Positions 20,774-34,112 are shown, numbered from the stretch's first letter. The stretch is 64,000 bases of DNA from Notolepis coatsorum (GCA_963971535.1 OZ020592.1:51950213-52014212), one strand, 5' to 3'. The notes: generated by a model from the letters alone, not told the origin. A program made the numbers and translations.

Positions 20774-20910
20774 CAAGTTCAAGTTCAAGTTCAAGTTCTT
20801 TAATAGTTGTCATACAGAAGTACAGAATACTTTCATACAAAATGCTTCTTACTGTTACGCTCCAGAGACTGTGCTAGACAAGATAGTATCAAATAACATA
20901 ATAACATAAT
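20774..20910 (-). mobile_element. L2-type LINE 3' tail
   Basis: Tandem ttcaag units (20774-20796) followed by ttctttaatagttgtcatac and agaagtacagaat, matching 16400-16445 at the end of the L2 LINE. Only the last part of the 3' UTR remains. Confidence 0.7.
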
Positions 20911-21319
20911 ATAGCATGAAATACAGGAAAAATAAGAACAAGGATCATGCAATCGTCAAGGCTTCAAATCCAGAAGCAAGGAAAAGACACACTACAATTT
21001 GCATGGACTTTTGTTTGCAAGATAAGATGCATTACAATGAATTGAAGTGTTATAAACATTTGCAAATTAAAGTCCTTTTAAGATGTTTTTTTAAATAATG
21101 ATAATGTAGATGTTGGCTGTAGTGATGGAAGTAGACTGTTCCAAGGAGATGGTCCTCTGTATCTTAATGTGTATTGAAGCCCTTAGAGTGTTTTCTGTTT
21201 GTATGTGACTCGCTGCTTTGTGTGGCCTAATCTCGAGGACCATCTCCCTAATAACTGTTGCTATTTATAGAGATAGAGAACACCTCTCGATAAAACATCC
21301 AAAGGTCCTTCTTTTAATC
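20911..21319. other. no gene seen
   Basis: AT-rich non-coding sequence. Confidence 0.4.
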
Positions 21320-21440
21320 CACTTATAAGATAAAATATTTTATATTCCTCTATTGATCCCCTTGGGGAAATTCAGGCATCATAGCAGCATGGGGAGGGGG
21401 GAGGGGAGGTACAGGTAGTAGAAGACATACAGGTACAGGT
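21320..21440 (-). mobile_element. 3' end of an L2-type LINE
   Basis: On the minus strand it ends with TGAATTTCCCCAAGGGGATC followed by AATAGAGGAATAT and TTATCTTATAAG-like sequence, the same 3' terminus as the LINE at 33322-36222 (tgaatttccccaaggggatc at 36181). Pyrimidine tract CCCTCCCCCCTCCCC precedes it in both. Confidence 0.75.
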
Positions 21441-22505
21441 CACAGAATTATAGTACAGTGGATAAGTAAAAAATAAAAAAATATAATAAAAAGGCACTGT
21501 AAAAAATATACAATATAATTAACTCTGGACATGCGCATATGGGACCCACTATGTCCCAGTTTCTATATCACAAGCCCATTGGCTGGCATTCAATATGATT
21601 ATGCAACACAGACAAGGTCCCATTGCACAGGACCCAATCTACATTCCATACATTGTTTATGTGCATAACTGTCAAGAGTGTTTCTGTCTCCCAGGACCCC
21701 GTGGATAATGAGTTGTGCTTTCTCTGTGACACACAAGGACACAACCTACATGCCCTGCTAGCTTACAGGGTAACTTGGGAGTCAAACAGTTGACTGGTGC
21801 TTGGGGGGCCTTCAGAAGGGGTATCTTGACACGTGCACACACAAATTTTATTTGCACGCACGGATGTGCACACGCGCATTCCTGAACACACATATGCATA
21901 CACGCACATACACACACATGCACACGCGCAGTCGCACACCTATACATTCTTGCCCACACTCTTGTTCACTCACACACCCTGACCTTCTCGGCCTCACCGT
22001 TCACATTATTCACAACGGCGAGCTCATTAAAAACTTTCAAGGATGCCTTTTGCAGCATCATCTTGACACAGCAGCTGGTTCTCTGAATAAATTAGCATGG
22101 CAATGTGGACTTCGCTACAGCTGATATGAGCCGCACGGCTGCGGAAGGGTCAATCACCGGCTAAATAGCAAACAAAACTGTCTGAAGCCGGGAGATGAAT
22201 GGTAATATAGAGACTCCAGAGACAGTGTTGGCTCGGCTAGTGTTTCTCTCAGAAAAGGTGCCATCATGCTTGTATTCCACGCTTGATCGGCTTGCTAAAT
22301 TGCAACCGTGATCCGTCTAATGAAGAAAGGAGCTTGTGGCTGTTGTAAGTCAGCGCACTCTTCTCTCTCAACTTCCCTCTCTCTCTTTCTGTGTGTGTGT
22401 TTCTCTCTACTATACTATGTTCTGGGATGTCTGACAGGAAAAATAATTGAGAGGTATTAAGCCTTGTGTTGTGTGGGTTTAAGTACAGTACAGAGAATTA
22501 GGCGT

Positions 22506-22537
<32 letters not shown>

Positions 22538-23002
22538 CACGCGAAAGACAGGTGTACAGTATCTCTGAAATCGTGTCACACACATCAACAGACAGGCTTT
22601 AATCGCCAGACTACCACCCTCTGCTGTTCCCCCATCTCTCTCTTCTGCTGTTCCCCCATCTCTCTCCTCTGTCAGACCGGGCTCCTCTTAACTTTGACAC
22701 CCTGCTGTACGTTGGGTCGTCATGCTTTACGGAATGTGTCATGAGATATTCTTTATGGCAGATGTTTAGTGTCAGAAAGTTAATCATGTTTATTTAATGA
22801 GCAGCCTTCGCCGTCACCATAAGACCTTGTTTTAACCAGTAAATGGATGAATGCTTTGATAACTCCTGGTTCAATGTAGAACCAGACTGTGTCTTTTATC
22901 CAGATGGATCCTGGGGGGTTGAGTTCAAGTCAAGTGTCAAGTGTCCCCAGTAAATCAAGTCTTATTCAAGACCTGAAGTAGGTAATAGAGTGTACTGTAC
23001 AT
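21441..23002. other. no gene seen
   Basis: Contains an imperfect CA-rich tract (21836-21950), a G-run of about 30 bases (22506-22536), and a duplicated ctctgctgttcccccatctc near 22620-22660. No coding region recognised. Confidence 0.45.
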
Positions 23003-23271
23003 GTCATATTAAGTTAAGTTAAGTTGAACCTTTATTAATCCATTCCTCTGCATTTGACCCATCCCAACTATTTAGGTGCAGTGGGCAGCCACACCTAGTG
23101 CAGCGCCCGGGGACCAATTCCAGTTGTAATGCCAGTACCTTGGTCAAGGACAATGGCATGAAGCCTAGCATGCATGTATTTTGGTAACAGGAATCCAGAG
23201 CACCGAAAGGAAACCCACGCGAACACAGGGAGAACAGTGACTCGGGAGGAAGAGCAGTCGTCTGGTAAGAA

Positions 23272-24610
23272 GCTAAAGGCCTCTCCTCTGTCCTGATTCT
23301 CCTAGACCTATCTGCAGCCTTCGACACAGTCAACCATCAGATCCGCCTCGCGTCCCTCACAGGAATGGGAGTGGCTGGCTCTGCACTGACATGGCTGACA
23401 TCATACCTCAATGACCGCTCCTACCAAGACGTCATGGAGAGGGACCCTATCTGCGGACGGGTGTCCCCCAGGGCTCGGTCCTTGGACCCCTTCTCTTCTC
23501 CCTCTACACTAAATCTCTGGGTAACATTATCATGTCTCATGCCTTCTCGTATCATTGCTATGCCGATGATACTCAACTCTTCCTCTCCTTCCCTCCCTCA
23601 GATATCACGTCTCTGAGCGGATCTCGGCCTGTCTGTCTGACATCACTGCCTGGATGACGTCCAACCACCTCAAACTGAACCTAAGCAAAACAGAATTGCT
23701 TCACCTGCCGGCCAAATCCTCCCCCCTGACTGACCGTTCCATCACAGTCGAGAATTCAACTGTGACCGGAGAAGTGACGAAGTGACCCTGTGATCCCGAC
23801 CGCCAAAAACCTTGGTGTTGTCCTTGACGACCAGTTGAACTTCTCCGCTCACATCGAAGCGACAACCAGAACCTGCAGATTCCTCCTGAGCAACGTCAGA
23901 AGGATCCGCTCCTTCCTGACAAAAGACGACACCCAACTCCTCGTCATCTCCCGCCTCGACTACTGCAACTCACTGCTTGCTGGCCTCCCGGCCACTGCCA
24001 CCAAGAAGCCTCTTCAACTCATTCAGAACGCAGCGGCCTGCCTGATCTCAAACCTACCGAAGTCAGCCATGTCCCCCCACTTCTCAGGGACCTGCACTGG
24101 CTCCCCATGGCCGCACGAATCCGCTTCAAGGCCCTCGACCTGGCATATCGTGCGGCGAAGGGAACAGCTCCCGCCTACCTCCGGTCAATGGTCTCTAACT
24201 ACACACCCTCAAGAAGACCCTACGCTCTGCATCTTCTGGCGGCCTCAGACCTACTCCTATCCGAGCTCTGGGAGGGTCATCAAAGAGAAGTCGCCTATTC
24301 TCGGTCCTTGCCCCACAATGGTGGAACGAACTTCCCACCAGTTAGGACAGCCGAAACCTGTCCAATCGTTCGCCGTCAACTAAAGACGCACTTCTTCAAT
24401 CATTATCTGAAATGAAAAAACTCTAACCCTAACTAACCTTACTGTCATGCACTTGTCCTAATATACTAACCTACACTATAGCACTCAACACTTTGATGAA
24501 CATTGTTACTCAGCTGATTGAGTTGTACCCTTCCTGCTGTCTTGTTGTACACAACTTGTAAGTCGCTTTGGATAAAAGTGTCAGCTAAATGACTAAATGT
24601 AAATGTAAAT
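23272..24610 (+). mobile_element. L2-type LINE, 5'-truncated, (AAATGT)n tail
   Basis: Starts inside the RT and ends with gtcgctttggataaaagtgt, cagctaaatgact and the tail AAATGTAAATGTAAATGT. This 3' end is typical of fish L2-type elements. Flanked by parts of another repeat. Confidence 0.85.
23290..24415 (+). pseudogene. L2-type RT and C-terminal region, frameshifted
   Basis: Successive frames encode LDLSAAFDTVNHQ (RT motif A), [20 protein letters not shown], then [11 protein letters not shown] (catalytic YADD, near 23545-23580), LKLNLSKTELL, NLGVVLDDQLNFSAHI, SRLDYCNSLLAGLP and RIRFKALDLAYRAAKGTAP. Several frameshifts (near 23460, 23600, 23765, 24070) separate them. RT motifs upstream of A are missing. 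A dead copy. Confidence 0.85.
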
Positions 24611-24752
24611 GTAATCCAGAGGTTCCCAGCTCGATTCATGCTCCTCCCGGGCAGCGTGTGGAAGTGTGAGGAACAAATTGTAAAACGCTTTGGATAAAAG
24701 CGCTATATAAATGCAGTCCATTTACTATGCTAACCACTCTGCCACTGTTTCG

Positions 24753-25303
24753 CCATAATTGAAGAATTCTTTAGAATTGAGGAATTTTAAAACGATCAAG
24801 TGCATTATGGGATGCAAGCAGTCAGTTTTTCTATTGTATATCAAAATGAGAAGAATGCATGGTGTTTGCATCTTTAGAAAATTCTTAGGCAAGGAAACAC
24901 CAAGTCGAGTCAACATCCCATAATGGCTGTGACAATACGAGTCCAAGTCAAAATAGGCAACGAGATGGAGACGAGCCCAAGGCAGTAGAAAAGTGGCTTC
25001 CACTCTGGACTCGAGAATGACATGGGACTCGAGTAGCCGACTACAGCCCTGCAGTCTTAGCTCTTCCAGTGAAAAGCAACGGTGCATTGGACACAATGTG
25101 AATCTAGGCTCCTCAAGGTATCCAGTCAGGCTCAGACGTAATTATCGATCACCACGGCAACCGGAAAGGCAGCAGTCACCAATGACCTGGAAGGGCAGCG
25201 GCGGGGGTCAGATTGCTTTTGTGGCTGATTGTCCAGCTGAGGATCCAGAGGGGGCAGGGAGATTAGAAAGCTGCTCAAACCAATATTGAGATTTAGACCT
25301 CAA
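24753..25303. other. no gene seen
   Basis: No recognisable coding or repeat unit; ends at a long microsatellite. Confidence 0.4.
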
Positions 25304-25660
<357 letters not shown>

Positions 25661-25815
25661 CCACCAACCTGGTATTGCTGTGAAAACATATCAGGTTTCA
25701 TACCAATAGGACTCGGTTATCTTAGAAAAGTGTAAAAATAAACACCTATAGATTTCCTGAAAACACAATACTTCCATTCGTGTAGTAAAATCCCCCCCCT
25801 CACTCTCTCTTACCC

Positions 25816-25860
25816 ACACACACACACGCACGCACGCACGCATGCACGCATGCACGCACG

Positions 25861-25898
<38 letters not shown>
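25816..25898. repeat. (CA)n with (CGCA)n interruptions
   Basis: About 80 bases of CA/CG alternation, just outside the large hAT nest. Confidence 0.95.
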
Positions 25899-25900
<2 letters not shown>

Positions 25901-27238
25901 TTTAATACTTTATTTCAGGGGTCAGCAACCTTTTTGACATGGAGTGCCTGTTTGAAATATAGTTGTAACTAGTGTGCCTCAACAATATTCCATGCATCGT
26001 AATTTTTTTTCTCATAATCAGGTATTTTTAATGATAATTTTTACATTATTACATCATTGTAACTGAGGGGTTACAAAACCCTGACTGTATTAAAGATTGT
26101 GATAGATTAAACCACTGCTAGGTATGTACTTTAATTACTGGCCAGACAGTACATCGAATATATGGTGGACACTCATAATAACACGGCATTGACAAAGAAA
26201 TAGTATTTGAGGGTATTTTATTGTTATGCAACAATAGGTTACAGAATGAGAATTAGGGTCACGCTTGTATGGCGAAGAATATGCATAAAGTCAGTCAGTA
26301 GCATAAGTCACTGGGAATAGAATGATTCCTACGATGGGTACTAGGCTAACTCCGCCTGGAGTATAATAGCAATTATAGAGGGCAACGCTGGTACCGCCTG
26401 GAGACCAGGGGCGTTTTTAGGGTTAGAAAACATTGGGGGCTTCAGCCCATTTTTTTTTTTAAGCACAGAAATACGCAATTTTAGAGTAATTAGAGATGAA
26501 TACTGAAGAACTAGAATCATTAGAGGTTCTCAAAGTGAGGTCCATGTCCATGAGAGGGATCTGGGCAGTCCCCATAGAAAATTCAAAGTTAACAGGACCA
26601 AATCATCAGTTTCTTATTTATTTATTTAACCTTTATTTAGCCAGATAAAACATTGATCTGGTCCAAGAGGCCCCAACAGGAGTACACATATACATATATA
26701 CACATATATATATACATATACTGTACATACATACACACATATACACCAATAACAAAATAAAAACAGTTAAGAATCATACACATAAGCAAATAAACAAACA
26801 AACAAACATATGCACAGCCTATGTACAAAAGAAATAAACAGTTAATCTCTAGTCTTTACAGTTTTCTTCAATTGCATAAACACTCAAATCAAAAGTATTA
26901 CACAATTATCAAAACATTACACTCAAGGAGCAAAACATAGGCCCAGATTTGCACCTCTATAAGCACAATGTCAGCCTCACACTTTTTGCAAAACAATACA
27001 CAGAGCAAAAAAGTATCTTGCCAGATCCAGCTAGGCAAAGAGATAATGTCTAGTATTTTCTGTACTCTATTTAAATTTTTTCAAAATTGTTTTTGTTTTA
27101 CTGTAATTTTAACCTGTAGGCCTACTGGATACAGTATTTTATGTTTGTCTGATATTTGCTGAGCTTACAGTGTTATGCACATAGTAGCATGAAAACTGGG
27201 ACATGTTTTGTTGTGATTCTCCATGTTGAAATGTTGAC

Positions 27239-27395
27239 TGATTTGGTTATATGGCGAGAAAATTTATATTTTCATCAGTCTGCATCATTGATTTGGGTAT
27301 ATGGAGAGAAAATGTTTTTTTTCCAGCAGTCTGCATCATTGATTTGGGTATATGTAGATAAATAAATAATATTTTCATCAGTCTACAGCATTGGT
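27239..27395. repeat. tandem repeat of about 52 bp, 3 copies
   Basis: Repeated tgatttgggtatatg, gagaaaat, ttttcatcagtctgcatca blocks at about 27239, 27291 and 27342. Confidence 0.75.
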
Positions 27396-27959
27396 CTTGT
27401 GTAGTGTTTGGTGAATTTATTGTATATTTGCACATTCTCTGCGTACTTCACTTACAGTACTCTAATCACTGAGAAGTAGAATAGCTAAATGTGTTTTAGG
27501 TTAAGCACAGCAGTGTGAGTAACTGGTTCAAACAGAATTAAGTCATATAAAACGTGTGTTTCATATAGTAACAAAATGTAGTTTTTTTAAATTAGTGTAT
27601 GGTTTTGACAAGTGTTTAATTTAGCAAAGGATCTGAGGTGTTCTGATAATTGTGTGTGTGGTTGTGCTAATTGTGTGTTTTGAAACACCGGGCCCCGTTT
27701 TAAAAATCATGCTTAAGCAATCGAAAAAAAAAGTCTCATAAAAAAGATATTAGATTTTTGGGTATTTTCCTGCCTTTGGTCCGCTTTGCATTCACATCTC
27801 AAATGCAGGGTTCACTTGCAAGAGTGAATGAGCTTTCACACCACCCCAAACCAACCGGACTATCCGAGGAAATGAACCAGGGTTCGATTAAAGCTTATTA
27901 TAGTTTATCACAGTATCATGAGCATGTCTTTGTCAGTGGACACTGGACATGGGTATGGA

Positions 27960-28395
27960 GGCTCCAGGTGCTGCTGCGTTAAAGTGCACATCTTCAATAC
28001 CTATCTGTACTATTTAAAAGCACAGTGCAGGACACACTCAAAGGTTATCGCACCTCAGAGATGGCAGTGGACATGTATGACAGGACAAAGGCCATATGTA
28101 ATGGCATCTTGTGGCACAAGCTCAGACCTCAGCTCAGGAGATCAGCTGAGACAGAGACTGTTCTATCCAGAGCTTGAGAGCAGGTTCTCATGAGTTGGAT
28201 AACAACTTATGAGAGGCATACAGGCATGTTATCCAGCCTCAGACCAGTTTCTCTCAGTGGAATTGCTGCAACCCCTCGCCACACATTACAATATCCAACT
28301 ATTACCAGAGGAGATCACAGTTGCAAAGTGTTTCCTGGTCAGGACAGGCAGAGATGCAGTCCCTACTATCCAAAGTGTCTTTTCCCTCCTGGATG
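27960..28395 (+). pseudogene. hAT transposase C-terminal remnant
   Basis: Broken frames encode DLSSGDQLRQRLFYPELESRF, then MRGIQACYPASDQFLSVELL and HYNIQLLPEEITVAKCFLVR followed by SVFSLLD. This resembles the C-terminal part of hAT transposases of the THAP0/P52rIPK-like type found in fish. At least one stop and one frameshift. An (AAT)n tract follows directly. Assignment is from memory of the family. Confidence 0.6.
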
Positions 28396-28396
28396 A

Positions 28397-28827
<431 letters not shown>

Positions 28828-29889
28828 CTGGAGACACTGGCTTCCTCCCAGAGTTGTAAGGTCTGGAGGATAGAGGAATGTTCGGATACTCAGTCTGATC
28901 AATTGAGAAGAAGGGGATTCACGTACAGAAGCCAGTCCTTGTAAATCCAACGATCAGCAACAAAGGCAATAACTGTAATCCAATGCTCGATAGCAAACGA
29001 TGATAGCCAGCTAGCCTCAGTCCATGAGGCCAGCCCGAATGTAAATCCTCACGAGGTTAAATCCCAAACGACAGTGGAGATTAACGATACTCTTCTCCGG
29101 GTAACACGTTCCACAATCAATATAATCCAACCAGTAATGGTTCTGCAATCGCCGCCGCTGGTTTTCCTGTGCACATGTCCAGCAGGTTCTCCGACTAGGC
29201 CTCCTCGTGTGCTGGTACTAAGGTATTTAGTCCACGCGCACTGGCTAAGGTCCACTAGCTAACACGAACAAACCGCTGGGTAATGCTACACACGAACGAA
29301 CGGTGGTTGGCACGATATACAATAAATGAACGACTATTTACTTCACATTAAACTAAGTCGAACTTGACGTTACTGCATTAATCTGACACTTTACTATTCA
29401 ATTCGCACGTGGTTCTCAACGTTCTATTAGACGCACTGCTGCTCACTTCACTACACGTTGACTCGGGATGAACTTGATGAACATCTGGTTGAACAACTAC
29501 TGTTCGCACCTGCCGCAGCATATATACTTAAGTGATTATCTAGTCCCAAACCTCAGTTCTCGTCTCGAATCAATACGCTGTCTCCGGGCATGTTGCGACA
29601 TGCCTGGGCTCGTCTTTGAACCTGACTTTGGGGGCTTGCGGTCTGGCGCCTAAGGGCGTTATCCAATAAGGAGAGCGAATATTACTATGATTCGAACGCA
29701 GGCTTAAAGGGATATACCGTGTATATATAAATAATATACAATGTATATAAAACAATAAATGTAGATTATCAGCTTTAATCTGGCCCTTCACAACAGCCGC
29801 CTCCTAATTAGTTCGCACCTAATTAGTTAAGGGAGACAGATTAATAGTCCAGTCAACTGCTCAATATCTGTTGTGAGGAGTAGGGCAAT

Positions 29890-30760
29890 CTACAAAGTCA
29901 GTGGGTCATGATCGTCATCAGGGGAGTCAGGTATCTCCGGCAACTCTATCAGCCTCGCCACGGGTCGGGTGTAAGTCCGCCCTTGGACAATAACTTCTGC
30001 CGCTCTGACCTTCCCGTCGGCACCAGTGATCACTTTGCTTACGCGGCCGGCCGGCCACATAGCTCGGGGTAGTGACTGGTCCATGATCATAACGACTGTG
30101 TCCACCTTCAGGTTGTCCCTGTCCTTGACCCGCTTCTGACGGGCTGGAAGGGATGGTAGGAAGCTTAGGAGGAAGCAGGCCCGAGACTGGTCGATCTGTG
30201 CTTGGCTGTGTCTCCACATCCTCCGTCTGTTCCTCTTGTTCGGTCTGTACCCCGTCTGAGGAGGGGCCGGGTCCGGCCGCCCCATCAAGAGGTAGTCTGG
30301 GGTGCTGGTTTCGAGGTCGGCTACGTCGCTTGGCGCGCAGCTGAGGGGGGTGGAGTTCGGAACTCCCTTTTCTTGAGCCCACGGTTCTCTCACAGGCTTC
30401 TCGTCTAATGTCAATAGCCTCTCAACGGGCTGTACGGGAGAGTGGCCTGTGTCGCTCACCTTTGTGTACAGGCAGCATGTAGACGTGGGTTGGTTGGCAA
30501 GTCCGTAGAGGGGGCCCTGGAGCGTCCACCCCAGTCGGGTCTGAACCGCGACTGGGCATCCTTTGGGTCCGATGTGGGCCGCCTCAATTGGGACAATGAG
30601 GTCCGCATGGTCGGAGCCTATGAGCAGGGTCGGTGTGGCGCCGTCGATGAGCGGTATAGGTAGTCTGCGTAGGTGCGCGTACTTCGCCATCAGCTGTGGG
30701 ATGGGGTAGTTGTAGCTTGACAGACCTATGTCATGGCCTGTAAATGCCTTAGTGATGCTG
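29890..30760 (-). pseudogene. BEL/Pao Pol remnant (protease end fused to DUF5641-type C-terminus)
   Basis: The N-terminal part (SSYNYPIPQL, then LLIGSDHADL and TRLGWTLQGP) is the end of the BEL/Pao aspartic-protease region. After a Pro-rich join, RMWRHSQAQIDQ, LKVDTVVMIMDQSLPRAMWP and GRVSKVI..DGKVRAAEV match the domain that follows the integrase in BEL/Pao Pol. Everything between (RT, RNase H, integrase) is missing, so an internal deletion of more than 3 kb is inferred from usual family length. The reading frame across the deletion is open for 266 codons. Confidence 0.8.
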
Positions 30761-33322
30761 TACCGCTTCTCAGGAGCACTCTGACCACTTTGATGAGCAC
30801 TCGGGGGCTCCCGTTATACTTGGGGTCTATGTGGAACACTCCTGTTGGTCGGTTGCCTTGTCGGGCTAGTCTTCGCTTTTGGGCCCCGCACAGTGATGCG
30901 CGGTGAGCGGCGCCCGCTGTGTACGCCTCACGCCACTGATTAATTTCGGCAGGGTTCAGTGTCTTGTATTCGTCGCACTGTGCCAGCCAGTGTCTGCCGT
31001 CGCAGTAAGTACATGCGATCTGCCATTCCTCTTTGGCGAGGGAGTTGTAACTCGTCGGTGGTGGCGCCGACTCGCGGTAGTACGGGTGGCACCGTGAGTC
31101 CCCGTGTCTGCTGGAACAGTCAGGACACCAGGGGGTGGTTTCAGGACTGGTTTGTGGTGACATCGCCTCGGCCTGGTACATCACCGTGACAGGCCTACTT
31201 TGGTTTCCTGGCGGACGCCTGTTGCTCTCATGCAGGACGTCTAGATGGGCGCCGTCACACTTGCCGCATCTTTTCTTCAGGCGGCACTCGGCTGCCATGT
31301 GGCCGCGCGCGCAGCGGAAGCAGCTGCGTTTGTCCTTAAGCCACTGACCTATTTCGGCTGTGGTTAAGTCTTTGAAGGCGTCGCACTGTGACAGCTGGTG
31401 TTCACTGTCACAGTACTGACAGACAGCCATCCACTTCTCCTTGTGGGGGTTGTGGCTCGTCTGCCGTGACACAGCCTCGGCTTGGTGCATCACGGTCACA
31501 GACCGGCGGTTGTCGTTGAACCTTCTCGGTCCATCTTTCGGGTCAGAGCCACTCCACACGAATGTGTCTAATCGTAGACTGCTGACCTCCCTGGCGAGGA
31601 AATCAGCCAGGTCTAGGAGGGATGGTTCTGGGCCGTTGGGGTCACGGTTGTCTCTCTGCCGCCGAAAACGCTCTTGACGGGCGGGAGGGAGCTTCTCCAG
31701 TATCCGCTCCACGTTGGAATTTGCATACAGTTCATATCTCCCCTTCTCCTTTTGTGACCCCAGCATCCCCACAAGGGATTGCACCTTGATAGAGAGGTCA
31801 TCGAGTGCTCTATTGTCTTTGGCTGGGGGGAGGCGGTCGATATCTCGTATTTCTTGGATCACGTAATCCCATATGTGTCCATAGCGCGCGTCGAGGGCCA
31901 CCAGAGCATCTGAGTAAAGGGTTCTTGAGTTCGAATATGCCAGCGCTATGTTATGCGCTCTGGGCACTTTAAGATGCTTGAGGAGGATGGCATATTTATA
32001 AGACTCGTCGTGTACATCGGACATTATAGTCTCTAAACACATGCGTAGTTCTGTGTACTGTGCTCTGTCCTCACGCGTAAAGTCTGGGAACGTCGGTGTT
32101 CCAAGGTAAGATGCCATGGATGGCTGGGACACCGATGAGCGTAGGGGGAGAGGCCTCCTGGGCGAGTCTCCCCGTATGGGTGGTCGTGGGTTAGTGCTGG
32201 GTGGGTACCAGAGGCCGGGCCCCCAGGTGCTGCTCCTCGGTGCTGACTGTGTATTAAACTCACCCATGGGTTGGGTCGGGGGTTTGTAACGCAGTGGCTC
32301 GGGGCTGAGGTCGGGGCTGTGCTGGGCCTCCTGGTCCATAATAGGTTCGTGCTGGTGGGCTTGATGTCCTCCCTCGTCCTCCGCTAGGTCCTGGAGTCTC
32401 CTAGTTAGTTTCTCGGCGACGTAGGCGGGATCTTCCCGTTGGCTGAGTCCCGTATAGACCGGTCGGGGAGGGGGCTCAGCGACGTAGACAGGTTCTTCCT
32501 GTCGGCTGGGTCCCGTATAGACTGGTCGGGGAGGGGGCTCGGCGACGTAAGCAGGTTCTTCCTGTTGGCTGGGTCCCGTGTAGATTTGTCGGCGAGGGGA
32601 AGGTGCCCTCGACCCGTGTCGTGATGATCTCCGGGAGCTCCATGTGGAGGGGGGGGGGGTCGCCCTCGCGATCAATTGTTCTATCATCTGCGCCTGCAGA
32701 CGGTCGCGCTCCGCTTCGCGCTGTGCATTGGCGTGTTCTCGCTGGATGTTCTCTTCAGTCTGGAGGCGCCTCTCCTCCAGTCTGATGCGTTCTCTTTCGT
32801 TCTGTTGTTGCGCTTGGAGGCACTCTCGTTCCGCTGCAGCCTGTTCGCCTGCACTCTGTTGTTGCGCTTGGAGGCGCTCTCATTCCGCTGCAGAGTGTTC
32901 GCGCTCACTAAGGGCTTGTGCTTGGAGTTGCGCGTGGAGGCGCTCTCGTTCCGCTGCAGAGTGTTCGCGCTCACTAAGCGTCTGTGCTTGAAGACGGTCG
33001 CGCTCACCCTGGATACGGTCTCTTTCGGTTGAAGCTGTCAGCGTGGCGATTAAGGCTTGCGCCAGTCTCTGGTCAGCCTCGCTGGGGGATGACACTGATG
33101 GAGGTGATCGGGCACTGACAGGGCTTGGTGGAGACCTGTTCTCTTGGCGCGCTCCGAGGTCTATCTCTTGAGCGCGGTACTCTTCTCTTGGTTGCGCGCA
33201 GAGGTCTGTCTCGGGTGCGCGCTCTTGGGTTGGTTGTGCTCCGGGGTCTATCCCGGTGGCGCTTTCTTTATCCTGGGGCGCTCCGGGGTCTATCCCGGTG
33301 GCGCTGTCTTGAGGTATAGTCA
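30726..33322 (-). pseudogene. BEL/Pao Gag, main part, disrupted
   Basis: From 33322 down: a Glu/Arg/Gln-rich coiled-coil region with repeats of EREHSAAERERLHAQ (33100-32700), a frame change near 32684, three repeats of about 18 residues containing QEEP.YVAEPPPRPVYTG, a capsid-like domain typical of Pao Gag (EIRDIDRLPPAKDNRALDDL), and zinc-binding clusters: CQYCDSEHQLSQCD, CFRCARGHMAAEC with CGKCDGAH, and a further CTYCDGRHWLAQCD. The frame ends just inside the protease-like region (RVLIKVVRVLL). Disrupted by the LINE and at least one frameshift, but the capsid part is open for about 650 residues. Confidence 0.8.
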
Positions 33323-33351
33323 TAGTCAAGCCTTACCTGCCCTCTGTCGTC

Positions 33352-34112
33352 ATGGGGAACGTGCGATCGCTGGCCAACAAGACCGACGAGCTCTCAGCCC
33401 TGATGATCAACCAGCGTGAGTACAAGGAGGCAAGCCTACTGTGCTTCACCGAATCCTGGCTGAACGAGAACATCCCGGACAGTGCAATCGAACAGGAGGG
33501 CTTCACGGTGGTGCGCGCCGACCGGAGTAAACAGAGCGGCAAGCGGAGAGGCGGAGGGCTTGTTGTCTTTGTTAACTCCAAATGGTGCCACCCGGGGCAC
33601 ATCACCATTAAGGAACGTATCTGTTCCCCCGACATTGAACTATTGGCACTGGGTCTGCGGCCATACTATTTACCGCGAGAAATAACACACGTCCTGGCTC
33701 TAACTGTTTACATCCCACCCAGCGCGGCGGCGGCGCAGGCGAGTGGCGTCATACACTCCACCGTTGCGGCACATACACGCCTCTCATTAAGAGACAGCCT
33801 CCGACCACCATGTCTGTCCCACAGTGGTCTGATGACGTCGAGGAGGAGCTACAGGAGTGTTTCAGGTCGACAGACTGGGATATGTTTGAGAGGGCCCATG
33901 GTGATGACATTGATGGACTATCCCACTGCATCACAGACTACATCAGGTTCTGTGAGGAGAGCATCGTACCCACAAAGAAGGTACGCTGCTTTTCAAACAA
34001 TAAACCCTGGATTAGCAAGGACATTAAACACCTGCTAAACAGGAAAAAGAGGGCCTTCATGGCAGGGGACACTGAGCAGGCCAGGGCTATCCAAAGGGAG
34101 CTCAAAAAATAG
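33352..34112 (+). pseudogene. LINE endonuclease and linker, deleted and stopped
   Basis: From GNVRSLANKTDEL through LLCFTESWLNENIPDSAI and RRGGGLVVFVNSKW to LALTVYIPPSAAAA, the first half of an APE-type endonuclease. It then jumps to linker sequence in another frame (SVPQWSDDVEEELQECFRS, 33810 on), so the second half with the DH motif is lost. The linker frame ends with an in-frame TAG at 34110-34112 just before the RT. Confidence 0.8.

Larger units (their letters stand above)
23003..24752 (-). repeat. dispersed repeat (possible SINE) split by a LINE
   Basis: Two parts, 23003-23271 and 24611-24752. On the minus strand the right part starts with TGGCAGAGTGG, a good pol III A-box, then includes GCATTTATATAGCGCTTTT. 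The left part includes caaaggaaacccacgcg-type sequence common in fish repeats and ends in AACTTAACTTAACTTAA. The interrupted text ctggtaa/gtaatccag suggests a short TSD (about GTAA) for the LINE. Classification as SINE is tentative. Confidence 0.45.

Noticed and set aside
27239..27395. CRISPR array (three repeats with spacers)
   Set aside because: The units are diverged tandem repeats of about 52 bases without unique spacers, inside a hAT element of a eukaryotic genome.
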